Notes: generated from the letters alone by a model not told the origin. Positions 17,535 through 27,738 are shown, counted from the stretch's first letter. The stretch: 64,000 nt of DNA from Glycomyces arizonensis DSM 44726 (GCF_000482705.1 NZ_KI519475.1:94789-158788); one strand, 5' to 3'. Program-made: numbers and translations.

Positions 17535-18471
17535 CGGCGGTACCGCCTTCCTGGGCGATGGGCTGGACCGGCTCCTGGGCCACGAACTGCTCCGAGGATC
17601 CGGTGGCGGACATGAACGCCTCCTCCAGGGAGGCGCTGCGCGAGGACAGCTCGTGCAGCTCGACCCCTTCGGTGAAGGCCAGGTGCCCGACCTTGTCGAG
17701 CTCGAGATCGGAGACGACCAGCTCGCCGGTCGGCCCGGCGGCGACCGACGCCCCCGCCGCCTCCAAGGCCGCCGAGAGCCCGGCCACCTCGGGGCCGCGG
17801 ACGACCACCGTCGACTGCGTGAACTCGCGGACGAACGTCGCCACGTCGCCGTTGAAGATCATCGTGCCCCTGCCGATGACGACCAGCTCGTCGGCCATCA
17901 GCTGCATCTCCGAGAGCAGGTGGCTGGAGACGAAGATCGTGCGGCCCTCGGACGCGAGCCGCTTGAGGACGTCACGCATCCAGTGGATGCCATGCGGGTC
18001 CAAGCCGTTGGTCGGCTCGTCCAGCAGCAGGATCTTCGGGTCGCCAAGCAGCGCCTGCGCCAGGCCCAGCCGCTGGGCCATGCCCAGCGAATAGCCCTTC
18101 GGCTTCTTGCGCCTGACCTCGCCGAGGCCCACGAACTCCATGACCTCGTCGACCCGCGCATCGGAGATGCGGTTCGCGGCCGCGAGCATCCGCAGGTGGT
18201 TGCGCGCGCTGCGCGTGGGGTGGAACGGCTTCGCCTCCAGCAGCGCCCCCACCTCGTTCATGGGGCGGCGGATCGAGTCGAACGCCTGGCCGTCGAACAG
18301 CGTCTCGCCCCCGCCGTAGTCGAGGCCGAGCATCAGCCGCATCGTGGTCGACTTCCCCGACCCGTTGGGGCCGAGGAAACCGGTGACCACACCGGGCTTG
18401 ACGTCGAACGAGAGATGGTCTACCGCCACAGTGTTCCGGTACCGCTTGTACAGACCCTTCGCGGTGATCAT
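17527..18471 (-). CDS. ABC transporter ATP-binding protein (ABC-2 exporter)
   Basis: 314 aa. Walker A GPNGSGKSTTMRL near residue 37, Q-loop region GALLEAKPF, signature YSLGMAQRLGLA (SLGM replaces the usual LSGG, as in many drug-export members), Walker B ILLLDEPTNGLDP and H-loop VSSHLLSEM. Residues about 220-314 form the C-terminal regulatory extension of DrrA/NatA-type ATPases. It forms an operon with the overlapping permease gene. The promoter lies in the 197-base gap divergent from cysS. Confidence 0.88.
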   Translation of the reverse strand: MITAKGLYKRYRNTVAVDHLSFDVKPGVVTGFLGPNGSGKSTTMRLMLGLDYGGGETLFDGQAFDSIRRPMNEVGALLEAKPFHPTRSARNHLRMLAAANRISDARVDEVMEFVGLGEVRRKKPKGYSLGMAQRLGLAQALLGDPKILLLDEPTNGLDPHGIHWMRDVLKRLASEGRTIFVSSHLLSEMQLMADELVVIGRGTMIFNGDVATFVREFTQSTVVVRGPEVAGLSAALEAAGASVAAGPTGELVVSDLELDKVGHLAFTEGVELHELSSRSASLEEAFMSATGSSEQFVAQEPVQPIAQEGGTADE

Positions 18472-18668
18472 GGAGCTCCAATCTCGGGCAGGGGCCTTGG
18501 GGACGCGGCCAGTCTATGAGAGCGCGCCAGGCGCCGCATGACCGCGCAGAAGGAAATCGGCCTCCTGCTCAAGGAGGAGACCGGCGCCGGGCGCGTGGTA
18601 CCGCCGTACCCCCTGACACGCCTCCGGACGGGCGCCGGAGCCACCGGCCCGACCGTTAAACTTGCCGA

Positions 18669-20066
18669 GTGAGTCTGCGACTGTACGACACCGGGACCCG
18701 ATCCGTCCGCGACTTCCAGCCCAGGAAGAGCGGGGAGGTCGGCGTGTACCTGTGCGGGCTCACCGTCCAAGGCCCGCCCCACATCGGCCACCTGCGCTCC
18801 GGCGTCGCCTACGACGTCCTCATCCGCTGGCTGCGCCGCTCGGGCCACCGCGTCACCTACATCCGCAACGTCACCGACATCGACGACAAGATCCTCGTCC
18901 GCGGCGCCGAGCAGCACCGCCCCTGGTGGGCCATCGCCTACGAGAACGAGCGCAAGCTCGCCGCCGGCTACGCCGCACTCAATGTCGAGGCCCCCACCTA
19001 CGAGCCGCGCGCCACCGGGCACATCCCGCAGATGATCGACCTCATCACCGAGCTCATCGACCGCGGCCACGCCTACGCCACCCCCGCCGGGGACGTCTGG
19101 TTCTCCGTCGCCTCCTGGCCCGACTACGGCGAGCTCTCCCACCGCCGAGTCGAGGACATGCGCTCCAGCCCCGACGCGGGCGACAAGCGCGACCCCCGCG
19201 ACTTCGGCCTGTGGAAGGCCCACAAGCCCGGCGAACCGGCCGACGCCGCCTGGACCTCCCCGTGGGGGCCAGGCCGCCCCGGCTGGCACATCGAATGCTC
19301 CGCCATGGCCCGCCGCTACCTCGGCGACGCCTTCGACATCCACGGCGGCGGCACCGACATCATGTTCCCCCACCACGAGAACGAACTCGCCCAGTCCCGC
19401 GCCGCCGGGCTCGGCTTCGCGAAGTACTGGGTCCACAACGGCATGCTCAACCTCTCGGGCACCAAGATGAGCAAGTCCCTGGGCAACATCCTCAGCGTCG
19501 AGGCGCTCGGCGAGAAGGGCTTCCGCCCCGCCGACATCCGCTACTACCTGACGACCGCCCAGTACCGCTCCCCGCTCGACTTCTCCGAGGCCGCCCTCGG
19601 CGAGGCCCAGAGCGCCTGGGACCGCCTGTCGAACTTCACCCACCGCGCCGCCGAGCAGCTCGGCCCCGCCGCCGCCCTCGACGGCCCCCTCGCCGAAGAC
19701 TTCATCGCCGCCATGGACGACGACCTCAACACCCCGGCCGCCGTCGCCGTCGTCCACGACACCGCCCGCGAGGGCAACGCCGCCCTCGACGCCGGTGATG
19801 ACGAGGCCGCCGCCCGCGCCGCCGCCGCCGTCCGAGCTATGCTCGACCAGCTCGGCCTCGACCCGCTCGACGAGCACTGGAGCGATCCGGCCGACGCGAA
19901 GCTGAGCGGCGTCGTCGACTCGCTGGTCGCCATCGCCCTCCAGCAGCGGACCGAGGCGCGAGAGCGCAAGGACTACGCCGCCGCCGATCGCATCCGCGAC
20001 GAACTGGCCCGGGCGGGCGTGACCGTCAAAGACACCCCTCGTGGTCCCGTTTGGACGGTCGAATAG
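18669..20066 (+). CDS. cysS: Cysteinyl-tRNA synthetase
   Basis: 465 aa, class I synthetase. Zinc and active-site Cys in [16 protein letters not shown] (the HIGH motif is part of it), WHIECSAM with the second zinc Cys, HHENELAQS, and the KMSKSLGN loop near residue 265, followed by the DALR-type anticodon domain. The start is GTG 18669. It charges tRNA-Cys with cysteine for translation. It is followed after 47 bases by an rRNA methyltransferase gene, the usual actinobacterial cysS-rlmB neighbourhood, probably one operon. Confidence 0.95.
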   Translation: MSLRLYDTGTRSVRDFQPRKSGEVGVYLCGLTVQGPPHIGHLRSGVAYDVLIRWLRRSGHRVTYIRNVTDIDDKILVRGAEQHRPWWAIAYENERKLAAGYAALNVEAPTYEPRATGHIPQMIDLITELIDRGHAYATPAGDVWFSVASWPDYGELSHRRVEDMRSSPDAGDKRDPRDFGLWKAHKPGEPADAAWTSPWGPGRPGWHIECSAMARRYLGDAFDIHGGGTDIMFPHHENELAQSRAAGLGFAKYWVHNGMLNLSGTKMSKSLGNILSVEALGEKGFRPADIRYYLTTAQYRSPLDFSEAALGEAQSAWDRLSNFTHRAAEQLGPAAALDGPLAEDFIAAMDDDLNTPAAVAVVHDTAREGNAALDAGDDEAAARAAAAVRAMLDQLGLDPLDEHWSDPADAKLSGVVDSLVAIALQQRTEARERKDYAAADRIRDELARAGVTVKDTPRGPVWTVE

Positions 20067-20113
20067 CCGCGTCCACAGGCACCGCCACCAACACCCACGG
20101 GGGAAGCACACAC

Positions 20114-21118
20114 ATGAGCAGCAGCAAGGGCGGCCACCCGAACCGCCGCAAGACGTCCAAGGCCGGACCCGCCAAAGGCTCCGGCGGCCAGAAGAAGGGC
20201 CTCGCCGGCAAGGGCCGCACCCTCAAGGCCGAGGACCGCCCCTGGCACAAGTCCTACACCGGCGACGACAAGCCCCAGCGCACCCAGTGGAAGCAGGCCA
20301 AAGAACGCGCCAAGGCCGCCTCCGAAGGCCGCTCCACCAACATCGGCAAGGCCAAGCCCAAGCGCGACCAGCGCCGCGACGAGGCCGAGATGCTCCTCGG
20401 CCGCAACCCCGTCCTGGAGGCCCTGCGCGCCCGCGTCCCCGCCACCGCCCTCTACGTCGCCTTCGGCACCGACCTCGACGAACGCGTCGCCGAATCCGTC
20501 CGCCTCGCCGGCAACCGCGACCTCCCGGTCAAGGAACTCTCCCGCCGCGACCTCGACAGGCGCACCAACAACGCCCTCCACCAGGGCATCGGCCTCGAAG
20601 TCGAGCCCTACGCCTACGCCGACTTCAAAGAGCTCCTCGCCACCGCCCAGACCAGCGGCACCGCGCCGCTCCTGGTCGCCCTCGACGGCGTCACCGACCC
20701 GCGCAACCTCGGCGCCATCATCCGCTCCACCGCCGCGTTCGGCGGCCACGGCCTCCTCATCCCCTCCCGCCGCGCCGCCTCCGTCACCGCCGTCGCCTGG
20801 CGGGCCTCCGCGGGCGCCGCCGCCCGCCTGCCCGTCGCCAAGGTCGTCAACCTCGCCCGCACCGTCAAGGCCTGCCAAGAGGCCGGGCTCATGACCATCG
20901 CGCTCGACGCCGCGGGCGACGCCGACGTCTACGACCTGCCCGTCGCCGAAGATCCGCTGCTCATCGTCGTCGGCGACGAAGGCAAGGGCGTCTCCAGGCT
21001 CGTCGCCGAGACCTGCGACTACCGCGTCGGCATTCCCATCGCCTCCGACGTCGAATCGCTCAACGCCTCCGTGGCCGCCTCCATCACCCTCGCCGAGGTC
21101 CAGCGCCAACGCCGCTGA
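20114..21118 (+). CDS. rlmB: 23S rRNA (guanosine-2'-O-)-methyltransferase, RlmB/TrmH family
   Basis: 334 aa in two parts. Residues 1 to about 85 are Lys/Arg/Gly-rich and probably unstructured, as in actinobacterial members. The rest is a SPOUT methyltransferase with its substrate-binding N-domain ([13 protein letters not shown]) and knot motifs: [30 protein letters not shown] and [17 protein letters not shown]. RlmB methylates G2251 of 23S rRNA in E. coli; the exact position here is inferred from family. The start ATG 20114 has GGGGGAAG upstream. An in-frame extension to 20051 overlaps the cysS end and is unlikely. Confidence 0.9.
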   Translation: MSSSKGGHPNRRKTSKAGPAKGSGGQKKGLAGKGRTLKAEDRPWHKSYTGDDKPQRTQWKQAKERAKAASEGRSTNIGKAKPKRDQRRDEAEMLLGRNPVLEALRARVPATALYVAFGTDLDERVAESVRLAGNRDLPVKELSRRDLDRRTNNALHQGIGLEVEPYAYADFKELLATAQTSGTAPLLVALDGVTDPRNLGAIIRSTAAFGGHGLLIPSRRAASVTAVAWRASAGAAARLPVAKVVNLARTVKACQEAGLMTIALDAAGDADVYDLPVAEDPLLIVVGDEGKGVSRLVAETCDYRVGIPIASDVESLNASVAASITLAEVQRQRR

Positions 21119-21228
21119 ACCGCACGTGATCACCCCCAACCCCGACCCGGGGGCCGAGGCGCGGCCTGGACGCCGCCGCATAACCTGAAACGACCCTGCA
21201 CACCACGTCTCCCGGAGCAGCCCTGACC

Positions 21229-23787
21229 ATGCCGGCCGATTACCTCCTCAGCGTCGACCTCGGTACCTCGCACACGGTCGCGGTGGTCATCTGGCCCGAC
21301 GGCCGCACCCGCCCCCTCCTGTTCGACGGCTCCCCCGTCATGCCGTCGGCGGTGTTCCTCGACGAAGCCGGCACCGTCCACGTCGGCCGCGACGCCGAAC
21401 GGCTCGGCCCCACCGCGCCCGAACGGTTCGAACCCAACCCCAAACAGCGCATCGCCGACGGCACGCTCCTCCTCGGCGACCGCGAACTCCCCGTCACCGC
21501 CGCGTTCGCCGCCATCCTCGCCCACGTCGCCCGCGCCTGCACCGAAGCCGTCGGCCACCTCCCCAGAACCGTCATGACCTGCCCCGCCGCATGGAGCGAA
21601 CAGCGCCGCGCCACCCTCTACGACGCCGCCGCCCAGGCCGGCTACCAGCCCGTCCAACTCATCACCGAACCGGTCGCCGCCGCCCACTACTACACGACCC
21701 GCCTCTCCCACCCCCTCGACCCCGGCCAAGCCCTCGCCGTCTTCGACTTCGGCGGTGGCACCCTCGACATCGCCGTCGTCGAACGCCACCGGGACGGCTC
21801 GTTCGGCGTCCTCGCCGACGGCGGCCTGAACGACCTCGGCGGCCTCGACTTCGACGCCGCCCTCGTCGCCCACATCGGCGAGACGGTCAAACAACGCGAC
21901 CCCGACCTGTGGAAACGCCTCGAACACCCCACCACCGCCACCGAACTGCGCGACCGCCGCACCCTGTGGAACGACGTGCGCGGCGCCAAGGAGATGCTCT
22001 CGCGCTCCTCGGTCGCGCCCGTCGCCGTCCCCGGCATGGAACAGGCCCTCCACCTCACCCGCGGCGAACTCGACCAACTCGCCCGACCCCTGCTCTCCCG
22101 CGCCGTCGGCGAGACCCGCCGCGTCCTCGACCTCACCGGCAAGCGCAGCGGCGACCTCGCCGGGCTCTTCCTCGTCGGCGGCTCCAGCCGCATGCCCCTG
22201 GTCGCCAAGGTCCTCCACGAAGAACTCGGCATCGCCCCCACCGTCCTCGAACAGCCCGAACTGCCCGTCTCGGAGGGCGCCGCCGTCGCCGTCGACGGGC
22301 ACGCGCCGCTCACCCCGCCGGTGATGTCCCTGCCCCCCACGCCGTCCCCGCTCGCCGCCACGAGCCCGCCGTCCCCGCCCCCGGCCGACGAGACGACCTT
22401 CCCCCTCCAGATGCCCGGCGCCGACAAACGCCGCAAGAACAGGCGCAACAAGCTCATCGCCCTCGCCGCGGCCGTCGTGGTGCTCGCCGTCGCCGCCCCG
22501 CTGGCGTGGTGGTACTTCACCAACCCCTACGAGCAGCGGCCCTTCTACGACGAGCTGGCCGAGGTCGGCGACGTCATCCCGTACGCGGCCGAGATGAGCG
22601 GCACCGTGCAATCGGCGCAGATCCGCGGCGACAAAGCCGTGTTCGCCTACACCGTCACCGCCGACACGAGCACGGCCCTCCACGTGCTCGCCGTCGACGC
22701 CCGAACCGGCGAGCCGCTCTGGGACGGCGAGACCGTCCTCGACGGCGCCACCTGGGGGGATTCCTTCTACGCCTCCGACGAACTCCTCGCCGTCACCGAC
22801 AGCGAGACCACCGGCGGCCCCTTCACCCTGCACTTCCTCGACTGGGAGACCGGGGAGGTGCTGCGAACCATGGAGGACCTGCCTTCGCTGGAGTTCTCCC
22901 GGTCCGGTGACCACCTCGTCTCGGCCTGGAGCGACGGCAACACCGTCACCGTCTACGACAGCGCGGGCGAGGAGGTCCGGTCCTGGCAGGTCGGCGACGC
23001 CGAAGGCGGCATCGGCATCAGCCAGTGGGGCGTGGTCGGATCGAGCGAGTCCCTGGTCGATCCGAACGGGGTGCGCGGCGACGGCCGCATCTGGGTGGTG
23101 ACCGAAGACGGCGAGACCCACGTGTTCGACATCGAATCGGGCGAGGAGGTCGCCTCCAGGGGCATCGAGTCCGCCGAGGACCGCTACATCGCCTTCAACG
23201 GCCTGATATACGTGACCGAAGAGGAGTCCAACGGCTACTCGATCCACGTCTACGACATCGACAGCGGGCTCGACGAGGTCGACACCGAACGCGTCCGGGA
23301 GGAGGAGGCCGGACTCTCCATCGACTGGGCGCTCCCCTGCGGCGAGGAGCGCCTGTGCGTGCGGGAGACCCACGAGAAGGACGAGACCGGACGGTACACC
23401 TTCCGCGTCTACGACGCCGGCGACGGCGAAGTGGCCCACCGCTTCGACGAGGAGGGATACTCCGCGATCTCACCGGTCGGCAACTACTTCCTGGTCGAGT
23501 ACTTCGAGGGCGACGAACTCCGCACCCAGGTGTTCGACGACGACTTCAAGGCGGTCGGCGAGAGCAAGGAAGGGAGCTTCGGCGGCATCGACGGCGGCAG
23601 CGCCCTGGCCTACCCGCCCTCCTCGAGCGTCCTGAGCGAAGGCGACGTGATCGGCCTCGGCGTGCGCGACGGCACCCGCCACCTCCTGCGCGCCGGCCTG
23701 TCGGCCTACGACTGCGAGGCCTCCGACACCCACCTCGCCTGTCTCGTCGAAGGCGGCATGCAGATCTACGCCTTCCGCGAGGAGTGA
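21229..23787 (+). CDS. Hsp70-like ATPase fused to a membrane segment and an extracytoplasmic beta-propeller-like domain
   Basis: 852 aa. Residues 1 to about 355 are an actin/Hsp70 ATPase domain: YLLSVDLGTSHTVAVV (phosphate 1), TCPAAWSEQRR, VFDFGGGTLDIAVVE (phosphate 2) and LFLVGGSSRMPLV (adenosine). There is no Hsp70 peptide-binding domain. Instead, a Pro/Ser-rich linker leads to a basic stop and one membrane segment (about 406-428, LIALAAAVVVLAVAAPLAWW). About 420 residues outside follow, with repeated strands such as ARTGEPLWDGE and ESGEEVAS resembling PQQ/WD-type propeller blades. The topology suggests an inside ATPase coupled to an outside sensor or binder. The start ATG 21229 has GGAG upstream. 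It appears to be a single-gene unit. Confidence 0.8.
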   Translation: MPADYLLSVDLGTSHTVAVVIWPDGRTRPLLFDGSPVMPSAVFLDEAGTVHVGRDAERLGPTAPERFEPNPKQRIADGTLLLGDRELPVTAAFAAILAHVARACTEAVGHLPRTVMTCPAAWSEQRRATLYDAAAQAGYQPVQLITEPVAAAHYYTTRLSHPLDPGQALAVFDFGGGTLDIAVVERHRDGSFGVLADGGLNDLGGLDFDAALVAHIGETVKQRDPDLWKRLEHPTTATELRDRRTLWNDVRGAKEMLSRSSVAPVAVPGMEQALHLTRGELDQLARPLLSRAVGETRRVLDLTGKRSGDLAGLFLVGGSSRMPLVAKVLHEELGIAPTVLEQPELPVSEGAAVAVDGHAPLTPPVMSLPPTPSPLAATSPPSPPPADETTFPLQMPGADKRRKNRRNKLIALAAAVVVLAVAAPLAWWYFTNPYEQRPFYDELAEVGDVIPYAAEMSGTVQSAQIRGDKAVFAYTVTADTSTALHVLAVDARTGEPLWDGETVLDGATWGDSFYASDELLAVTDSETTGGPFTLHFLDWETGEVLRTMEDLPSLEFSRSGDHLVSAWSDGNTVTVYDSAGEEVRSWQVGDAEGGIGISQWGVVGSSESLVDPNGVRGDGRIWVVTEDGETHVFDIESGEEVASRGIESAEDRYIAFNGLIYVTEEESNGYSIHVYDIDSGLDEVDTERVREEEAGLSIDWALPCGEERLCVRETHEKDETGRYTFRVYDAGDGEVAHRFDEEGYSAISPVGNYFLVEYFEGDELRTQVFDDDFKAVGESKEGSFGGIDGGSALAYPPSSSVLSEGDVIGLGVRDGTRHLLRAGLSAYDCEASDTHLACLVEGGMQIYAFREE

Positions 23788-23879
23788 TCCGCGCCTCCGG
23801 CGGCGAATCGGTCAGCGCCGAAGTCGCCGCCGTGTCGAGTACAATCGTGGGGGTTTCGGCGCCTGTGAGGCGCTGACCT

Positions 23880-23956
23880 GCCGCCGTAGCATCAATTGGC
23901 AGAGCAACTGTCTTGTAAACAGTAGGTTAGGGGTTCGAATCCCCTCGGCGGCTCCA
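23880..23956 (+). tRNA. tRNA-Thr (anticodon UGU)
   Basis: Cloverleaf is complete. The acceptor stem GCCGCCG pairs with CGGCGGC at 23946-23952, with discriminator T and encoded CCA to 23956. The anticodon stem ACTGT/ACAGT encloses loop CTTGTAA (anticodon TGT), and the T arm AGGGG-TTCGAAT-CCCCT is perfect. It reads ACA (Thr) codons. No second copy of its 3' end is seen in the window, so I see no sign that it serves as an integration site. Confidence 0.95.
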
Positions 23957-23990
23957 AGCCACTGCACCCGCAACGCCTCCAAGGCACCGT

Positions 23991-24016
23991 GACGGCCGGG
24001 CGAGGACCCGGCCGTC
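23991..24016. terminator. Hairpin between tRNA-Thr and the sugar transporter operon
   Basis: Perfect 10-base stem GACGGCCGGG (23991-24000) with CCCGGCCGTC (24007-24016), loop CGAGGA. Suitable as terminator for the tRNA transcript and, on the other strand, for the convergent permease gene. Confidence 0.65.
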
Positions 24017-24072
24017 GACGATGGGCGCACAGCGGGAACCGGCCGTGCCGCGAACGCGGACGACCGCCTCGC

Positions 24073-24957
24073 TCAGCCCTTGACGGCTCCGATGATGACG
24101 CCCTTCTTGAAGTGCTTCTGCACGAACGGGTAGATGATGACCGCCGGGACGATCGCGATCATCACGATCGCCATCTTCACCGCCAATGTCGGCGGCGCCT
24201 CGGTCAGTCCCGCCGCCTGCGGGAGCGGCGCCGATTCGACGACGTAGGTGCGCAGGACGAGCGCCAGCGGCCATTTCCCGGTGTCGTCGAGGTACAGGAA
24301 CGCGTTGAACCAGTTGTTCCAGTAGGCCACCGCGTAGAAGAGCGTGACCACGGCGATCACGGCCTTCGACAGCGGGGTGACGATCTGCCACAGGATGCGG
24401 AACTCCCCGGCGCCGTCGATGCGCGCCGAGTCGAACAGCTCCTGCGGGATGTTCATGAAGAAGGCCCGCAGGACCACGACGTTGAACGCCGAGACGGCCA
24501 TCGGCAGGATGATCGCCAGGTAGTTGTCGCGCAGTCCGAGGGCGCTCACCCACAGGTAGACCGGGATGAGGCCGGGGAAGACCACGAACATCAGCAGGAC
24601 CGAGAACAGGATCGTCTTGTGCCCGAAGGAGCCCGGCCGCGAGAGCGAGTAGGCGCCGAGGACCGAGACGACCACGCTCAGGAGCGTGCCGCCCGCGGTG
24701 ATCAGGAGGGACACCATGAGGGCGCGGAGGACGACCGGGTTGCGGAACATCTGCTCGTACGCCTCGAAGGTGATGCCGTCGCCGGGCCACACGACGAGGC
24801 CGCCGACGCGGTGGACCGTCTCGGCGCTGGAGAGGCTCGTGAGCGCGATCGCGTACAGCGGGAACAGGATCACGAGCATGATGAGCACGATGCTCACGCC
24901 CTTGGCGGCCCGGCCGGTGACGGTGGGCTTCTCTTCCCATGCGGCTCTTCTGGTCAT
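24073..24957 (-). CDS. Carbohydrate ABC importer permease (MalG-like)
   Basis: 294 aa with six membrane segments. The ATPase-contact (EAA) loop is PQELFDSARIDGAGEFRILWQIVTPL at about residues 180-205, and the C-terminus FVQKHFKKGVIIGAVKG is typical of the CUT1 second permease. The true start is ATG 24957, which overlaps the stop of the upstream permease gene by 4 bases (ATGA). It is the last gene of a three-gene importer operon (binding protein, permease, permease) lacking an ATPase gene. In actinobacteria a shared MsiK-type ATPase usually serves such systems, which would apply here by inference. Confidence 0.9.
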   Translation of the reverse strand: MTRRAAWEEKPTVTGRAAKGVSIVLIMLVILFPLYAIALTSLSSAETVHRVGGLVVWPGDGITFEAYEQMFRNPVVLRALMVSLLITAGGTLLSVVVSVLGAYSLSRPGSFGHKTILFSVLLMFVVFPGLIPVYLWVSALGLRDNYLAIILPMAVSAFNVVVLRAFFMNIPQELFDSARIDGAGEFRILWQIVTPLSKAVIAVVTLFYAVAYWNNWFNAFLYLDDTGKWPLALVLRTYVVESAPLPQAAGLTEAPPTLAVKMAIVMIAIVPAVIIYPFVQKHFKKGVIIGAVKG

Positions 24958-25940
24958 GATCGCGAATACACTCCTCGCTCGCCGAGCATGTGCGCGACCC
25001 TGTTGGCCGCGAGGATGAGGATGAGGCCGACGACCCCTTTGAACAGTCCCGCGGCGGCGCCGTAGTCGAAGTCGCCGACGCGGATGCCGCTGTAGTAGAC
25101 GAAGGTGTCGAACACTTCGGACGCTTGTGATCCGACGGCGCTGCGCTGGAGGAAGAACTGCTCGAACCCGACGTTGAGCGCGTCGCCGAGGCGCAGGATG
25201 AGCAGCAGGACGATGACGGGCCGCAGCCCCGGCAGGGTGATGTGCCACAGGCGCCGCCACCGTCCGGCGCCGTCGACGGCCGCGGCCTCGTAGAGGTTCG
25301 GGTCGATCGCGGCGAGCGCTGCGAGGAAGATGATGGCGCCGAATCCGGCGTCCTTCCACACCGCTTGGGAGGTGACGAGCAGGATGAACGTGTCGGGGTC
25401 GGTCATCCAGTCGATCCCGTCGAAGCCGTTCTGCCGCAGCGTCTGGCTGATGAGGCCCGCCCCGCCGAGCATCTGCTGGAAGATCGCGATGACGAGCACC
25501 CACGAGAAGAAGTACGGCAGGTAGACGACGCTCTGGAGCGTCGACCGCAGGCGCCCGGAGGTGATGGAGTGCAGCAGGAGCGCGAGCATGATCGGCACCG
25601 GGAAGTAGAAGACGACCTGGAACGCGGTGATCCCCAGGGTGTTGGTGAGGGCCCGGAGGAAGTCGGGGTCGGCGAAGAGGTGCTGGAAGTGGGTGAAGCC
25701 GACGATGCGGGAGCCGAAGATGCCGCCGGAGTACGGCTTGTAGTCCTGGAAGGCGATGATGTTGCCCAACGAGGGGATCCACCAGAATCCCCACACGAGG
25801 ACCATCATGGGTGCGGCCATGATGAGCAGCGGCCAGTCGCGGCCGAGTCGGGTGCGCCAGTGCGTCTTGGGTTTCGCCGGGCGCGGCGCGGTGGGCTCCC
25901 CGGCCTCGGCGGCCGGGGAGACTGTCGTCGGGGCGGTCAC
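24954..25940 (-). CDS. Carbohydrate ABC importer permease (LplB/MalF-like)
   Basis: 328 aa. A short Pro/Ala-rich cytoplasmic N-terminus is followed by DWPLLIMAAPMMVLVWGF (first membrane segment), five more segments, and the EAA loop IDPNLYEAAAVDGAGRWRRLWHI. The sequence style (FQDYKPYSGGIFGS, MTDPDTF) matches the LplB branch of CUT1 permeases, which often carry complex oligosaccharides. The start is GTG 25940, overlapping the binding-protein stop by 4 bases (GTGA), so translation is coupled. Confidence 0.9.
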   Translation of the reverse strand: MTAPTTVSPAAEAGEPTAPRPAKPKTHWRTRLGRDWPLLIMAAPMMVLVWGFWWIPSLGNIIAFQDYKPYSGGIFGSRIVGFTHFQHLFADPDFLRALTNTLGITAFQVVFYFPVPIMLALLLHSITSGRLRSTLQSVVYLPYFFSWVLVIAIFQQMLGGAGLISQTLRQNGFDGIDWMTDPDTFILLVTSQAVWKDAGFGAIIFLAALAAIDPNLYEAAAVDGAGRWRRLWHITLPGLRPVIVLLLILRLGDALNVGFEQFFLQRSAVGSQASEVFDTFVYYSGIRVGDFDYGAAAGLFKGVVGLILILAANRVAHMLGERGVYSRS

Positions 25941-27604
25941 AGGAGGCCGTTGTCCTCGGCGATCTTGGTGTAGTACTCGCGCGCCTCGTCGCCGACGTTG
26001 GCGCGCCAGTCGTCCACCAGTGCGGACCATTCGGCGACGTCTCTCTGTCCGCGGTAGATCTCGTGGTGGGCGTTGGTCATCGGCTCGTTCTCGGCGGCGA
26101 GGTCGGAGGGCATCTCGACGCGGAGTCCTTGGAAGGGCCGGTCGTCGAGGTACGGGGCGGCGTTGGTCTCCCAGGCGTGGTAGGCCTCGACGAGCCCGGG
26201 GTATTGGAACTTGAAGTTGGCGTTGGGCCTGCCGGAGAGGAAGAGGTAGGTGTTGGCGACCTCGGTCTGGCCCAGTTCGGTGCGCTGGGGGACGCCTTCG
26301 TCGTCGACTTCGAAGTGGACGCCTTGGACGCCGTCCCAGACGAGGTCCCATTCGACGGTGCCGTACGGCGCCGAGCACCAGTCGGCGACGCGGAGGCATT
26401 CCTTGATGCGCTCTTCGGAGAGGTCCTTCTTGATGAAGGTGAACATGCCCGCGGGGTCGTCGCGCCAGATGGTGGGCGTGCCGCCGGGCTCGGCGGCCAT
26501 GGGGTCGATGGCCTGGAGGTCGAAGCCGTCGACGTCGCGGTAGGTGCCGAGCATCTCGTGCCAGGCGCCGAGGCCGTCCTCGTAGAACACGGCTTGGCCG
26601 GAGCCGATGAGCTCCTTGGCGTTGGTGAAGCGGTCGGCGACGTAGTCGGGATGGACGAGCCCCTTGTCGAAGAGCTCGCGGGTGTAGGCGATGGCGGCGG
26701 CGAACTCCTCGGTCTCGAATTTGTGGACGAGCTTGCCGTTGTCGTTGCGCCACAGTGTGGGGACGCCCATGGCCTCCTGGACGGTCTGGTCGATGCTGCC
26801 GAACGCCCACCGGCCGCCCGCGGGGTCGTTGACCTGTTCGGCGGCGGCCATGAGCTCGTCGAGGTCGGCGGGGTGCTCGATGCCGAGAGTGTCGAGGAAG
26901 TCCTGGCGGGCGAAGAGGGCGTTGGTGTAGGGGGCCCGCTCCCAGGGAATGCCGAGGAGGGTGCCGCCGAAGACGCCCATGGCCCAGGCGGCGGTGGGGT
27001 AGTTGGCCAGCAGCGGGTACTCGGCGACCTTGTCGCCCGCGAGGTACGGCGTGAGGTCGGCGAACAGCTCGTTCGCGGCCTCGGTGAAGTCGGAGAGCTT
27101 GATGATCTCCCAGCCGGGGATCTGGAACATGTCGGGGACGTCGCCGCCGGCGAGGGTGGTGGTGATCTTGTCGAGGTAGTTGTTGCCGTCGGCGATGTTG
27201 AAGCGGACGGTGCCGCCGAGGGCCTCGTTGACGGCGGTGAAGTACGAGTTGTCGGGGAGCCCGGGCGGCGCGGGGTTCCACAGTGGTGTGATGGCGGTGA
27301 TCGCTTCGCCGGTGGTCATGGGCTTCTCGGCGACGGCCTGGACGGGTTCGGCGGGCCGGGAGAGGTAGCCGGGGGAGACGGTGCCGTCGGCCTCGCCGGG
27401 GAGGTCGGGTTCGACGGGGCTGGCGTAGGGGATGTTCTTGGGGAGCAGGTCGGCGAGCTCGTCGGTGCCCGCGGCGGTGCCTTCGGCGCCTTCGTCGAGT
27501 TCGGCGCAGCCGGCGAGGGAGGCGGCGACGGCGGAGGCCGCGCCGGTCTGGAAGAGCGTTCGGCGATTGAGGTGGAACGCCCGTGCGGCGCGGGGGTCGC
27601 TCAT
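25937..27604 (-). CDS. Extracellular solute-binding lipoprotein of sugar ABC importer (family 1)
   Basis: 555 aa. The N-terminus carries a twin-arginine-like motif (LNRRTLFQTG) and lipobox SLAGC with Cys at residue 33, so it is probably exported folded and lipid-anchored outside the membrane. The mature chain has the family-1 binding-protein pattern (GGDVPDMFQIPGWE, LGIPWERAPYTNALFARQDFLDTLGI, AVFYEDGLGAW). Its length of about 520 mature residues fits the LplA-like branch, paired with LplB-like permeases. Ribosome binding site GAAAGG lies 7 bases before ATG 27604. First gene of the operon; no sugar-responsive regulator is adjacent. Confidence 0.9.
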   Translation of the reverse strand: MSDPRAARAFHLNRRTLFQTGAASAVAASLAGCAELDEGAEGTAAGTDELADLLPKNIPYASPVEPDLPGEADGTVSPGYLSRPAEPVQAVAEKPMTTGEAITAITPLWNPAPPGLPDNSYFTAVNEALGGTVRFNIADGNNYLDKITTTLAGGDVPDMFQIPGWEIIKLSDFTEAANELFADLTPYLAGDKVAEYPLLANYPTAAWAMGVFGGTLLGIPWERAPYTNALFARQDFLDTLGIEHPADLDELMAAAEQVNDPAGGRWAFGSIDQTVQEAMGVPTLWRNDNGKLVHKFETEEFAAAIAYTRELFDKGLVHPDYVADRFTNAKELIGSGQAVFYEDGLGAWHEMLGTYRDVDGFDLQAIDPMAAEPGGTPTIWRDDPAGMFTFIKKDLSEERIKECLRVADWCSAPYGTVEWDLVWDGVQGVHFEVDDEGVPQRTELGQTEVANTYLFLSGRPNANFKFQYPGLVEAYHAWETNAAPYLDDRPFQGLRVEMPSDLAAENEPMTNAHHEIYRGQRDVAEWSALVDDWRANVGDEAREYYTKIAEDNGLL

Positions 27605-27738
27605 TTCGACGCCTTTCGTTGGGGGAGTGGGAGGTCGGCGAGTGCCGGTCGCGAGAGACCCGATTGACTTCGGTTAGCTGTATCAACAAATATAACTTTC
27701 CTGATTCAGCCGCGCAACTCCCGATTCATCCCGACCCC
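27605..27738 (-). promoter_or_regulatory. Promoter region of the sugar importer operon
   Basis: Low-G+C island at about 27675-27715 (tagctgtatcaacaaatata, read on plus) within a high-G+C region, 70-110 bases before the binding-protein start, the expected place for -10/-35 elements on the minus strand. No confident palindromic operator found. Confidence 0.35.

Noticed and set aside
23880..23956. tRNA-Thr as an integration (att) site
   Set aside because: No second copy of its 3' end, no integrase and no mobile-gene content beside it in this window.
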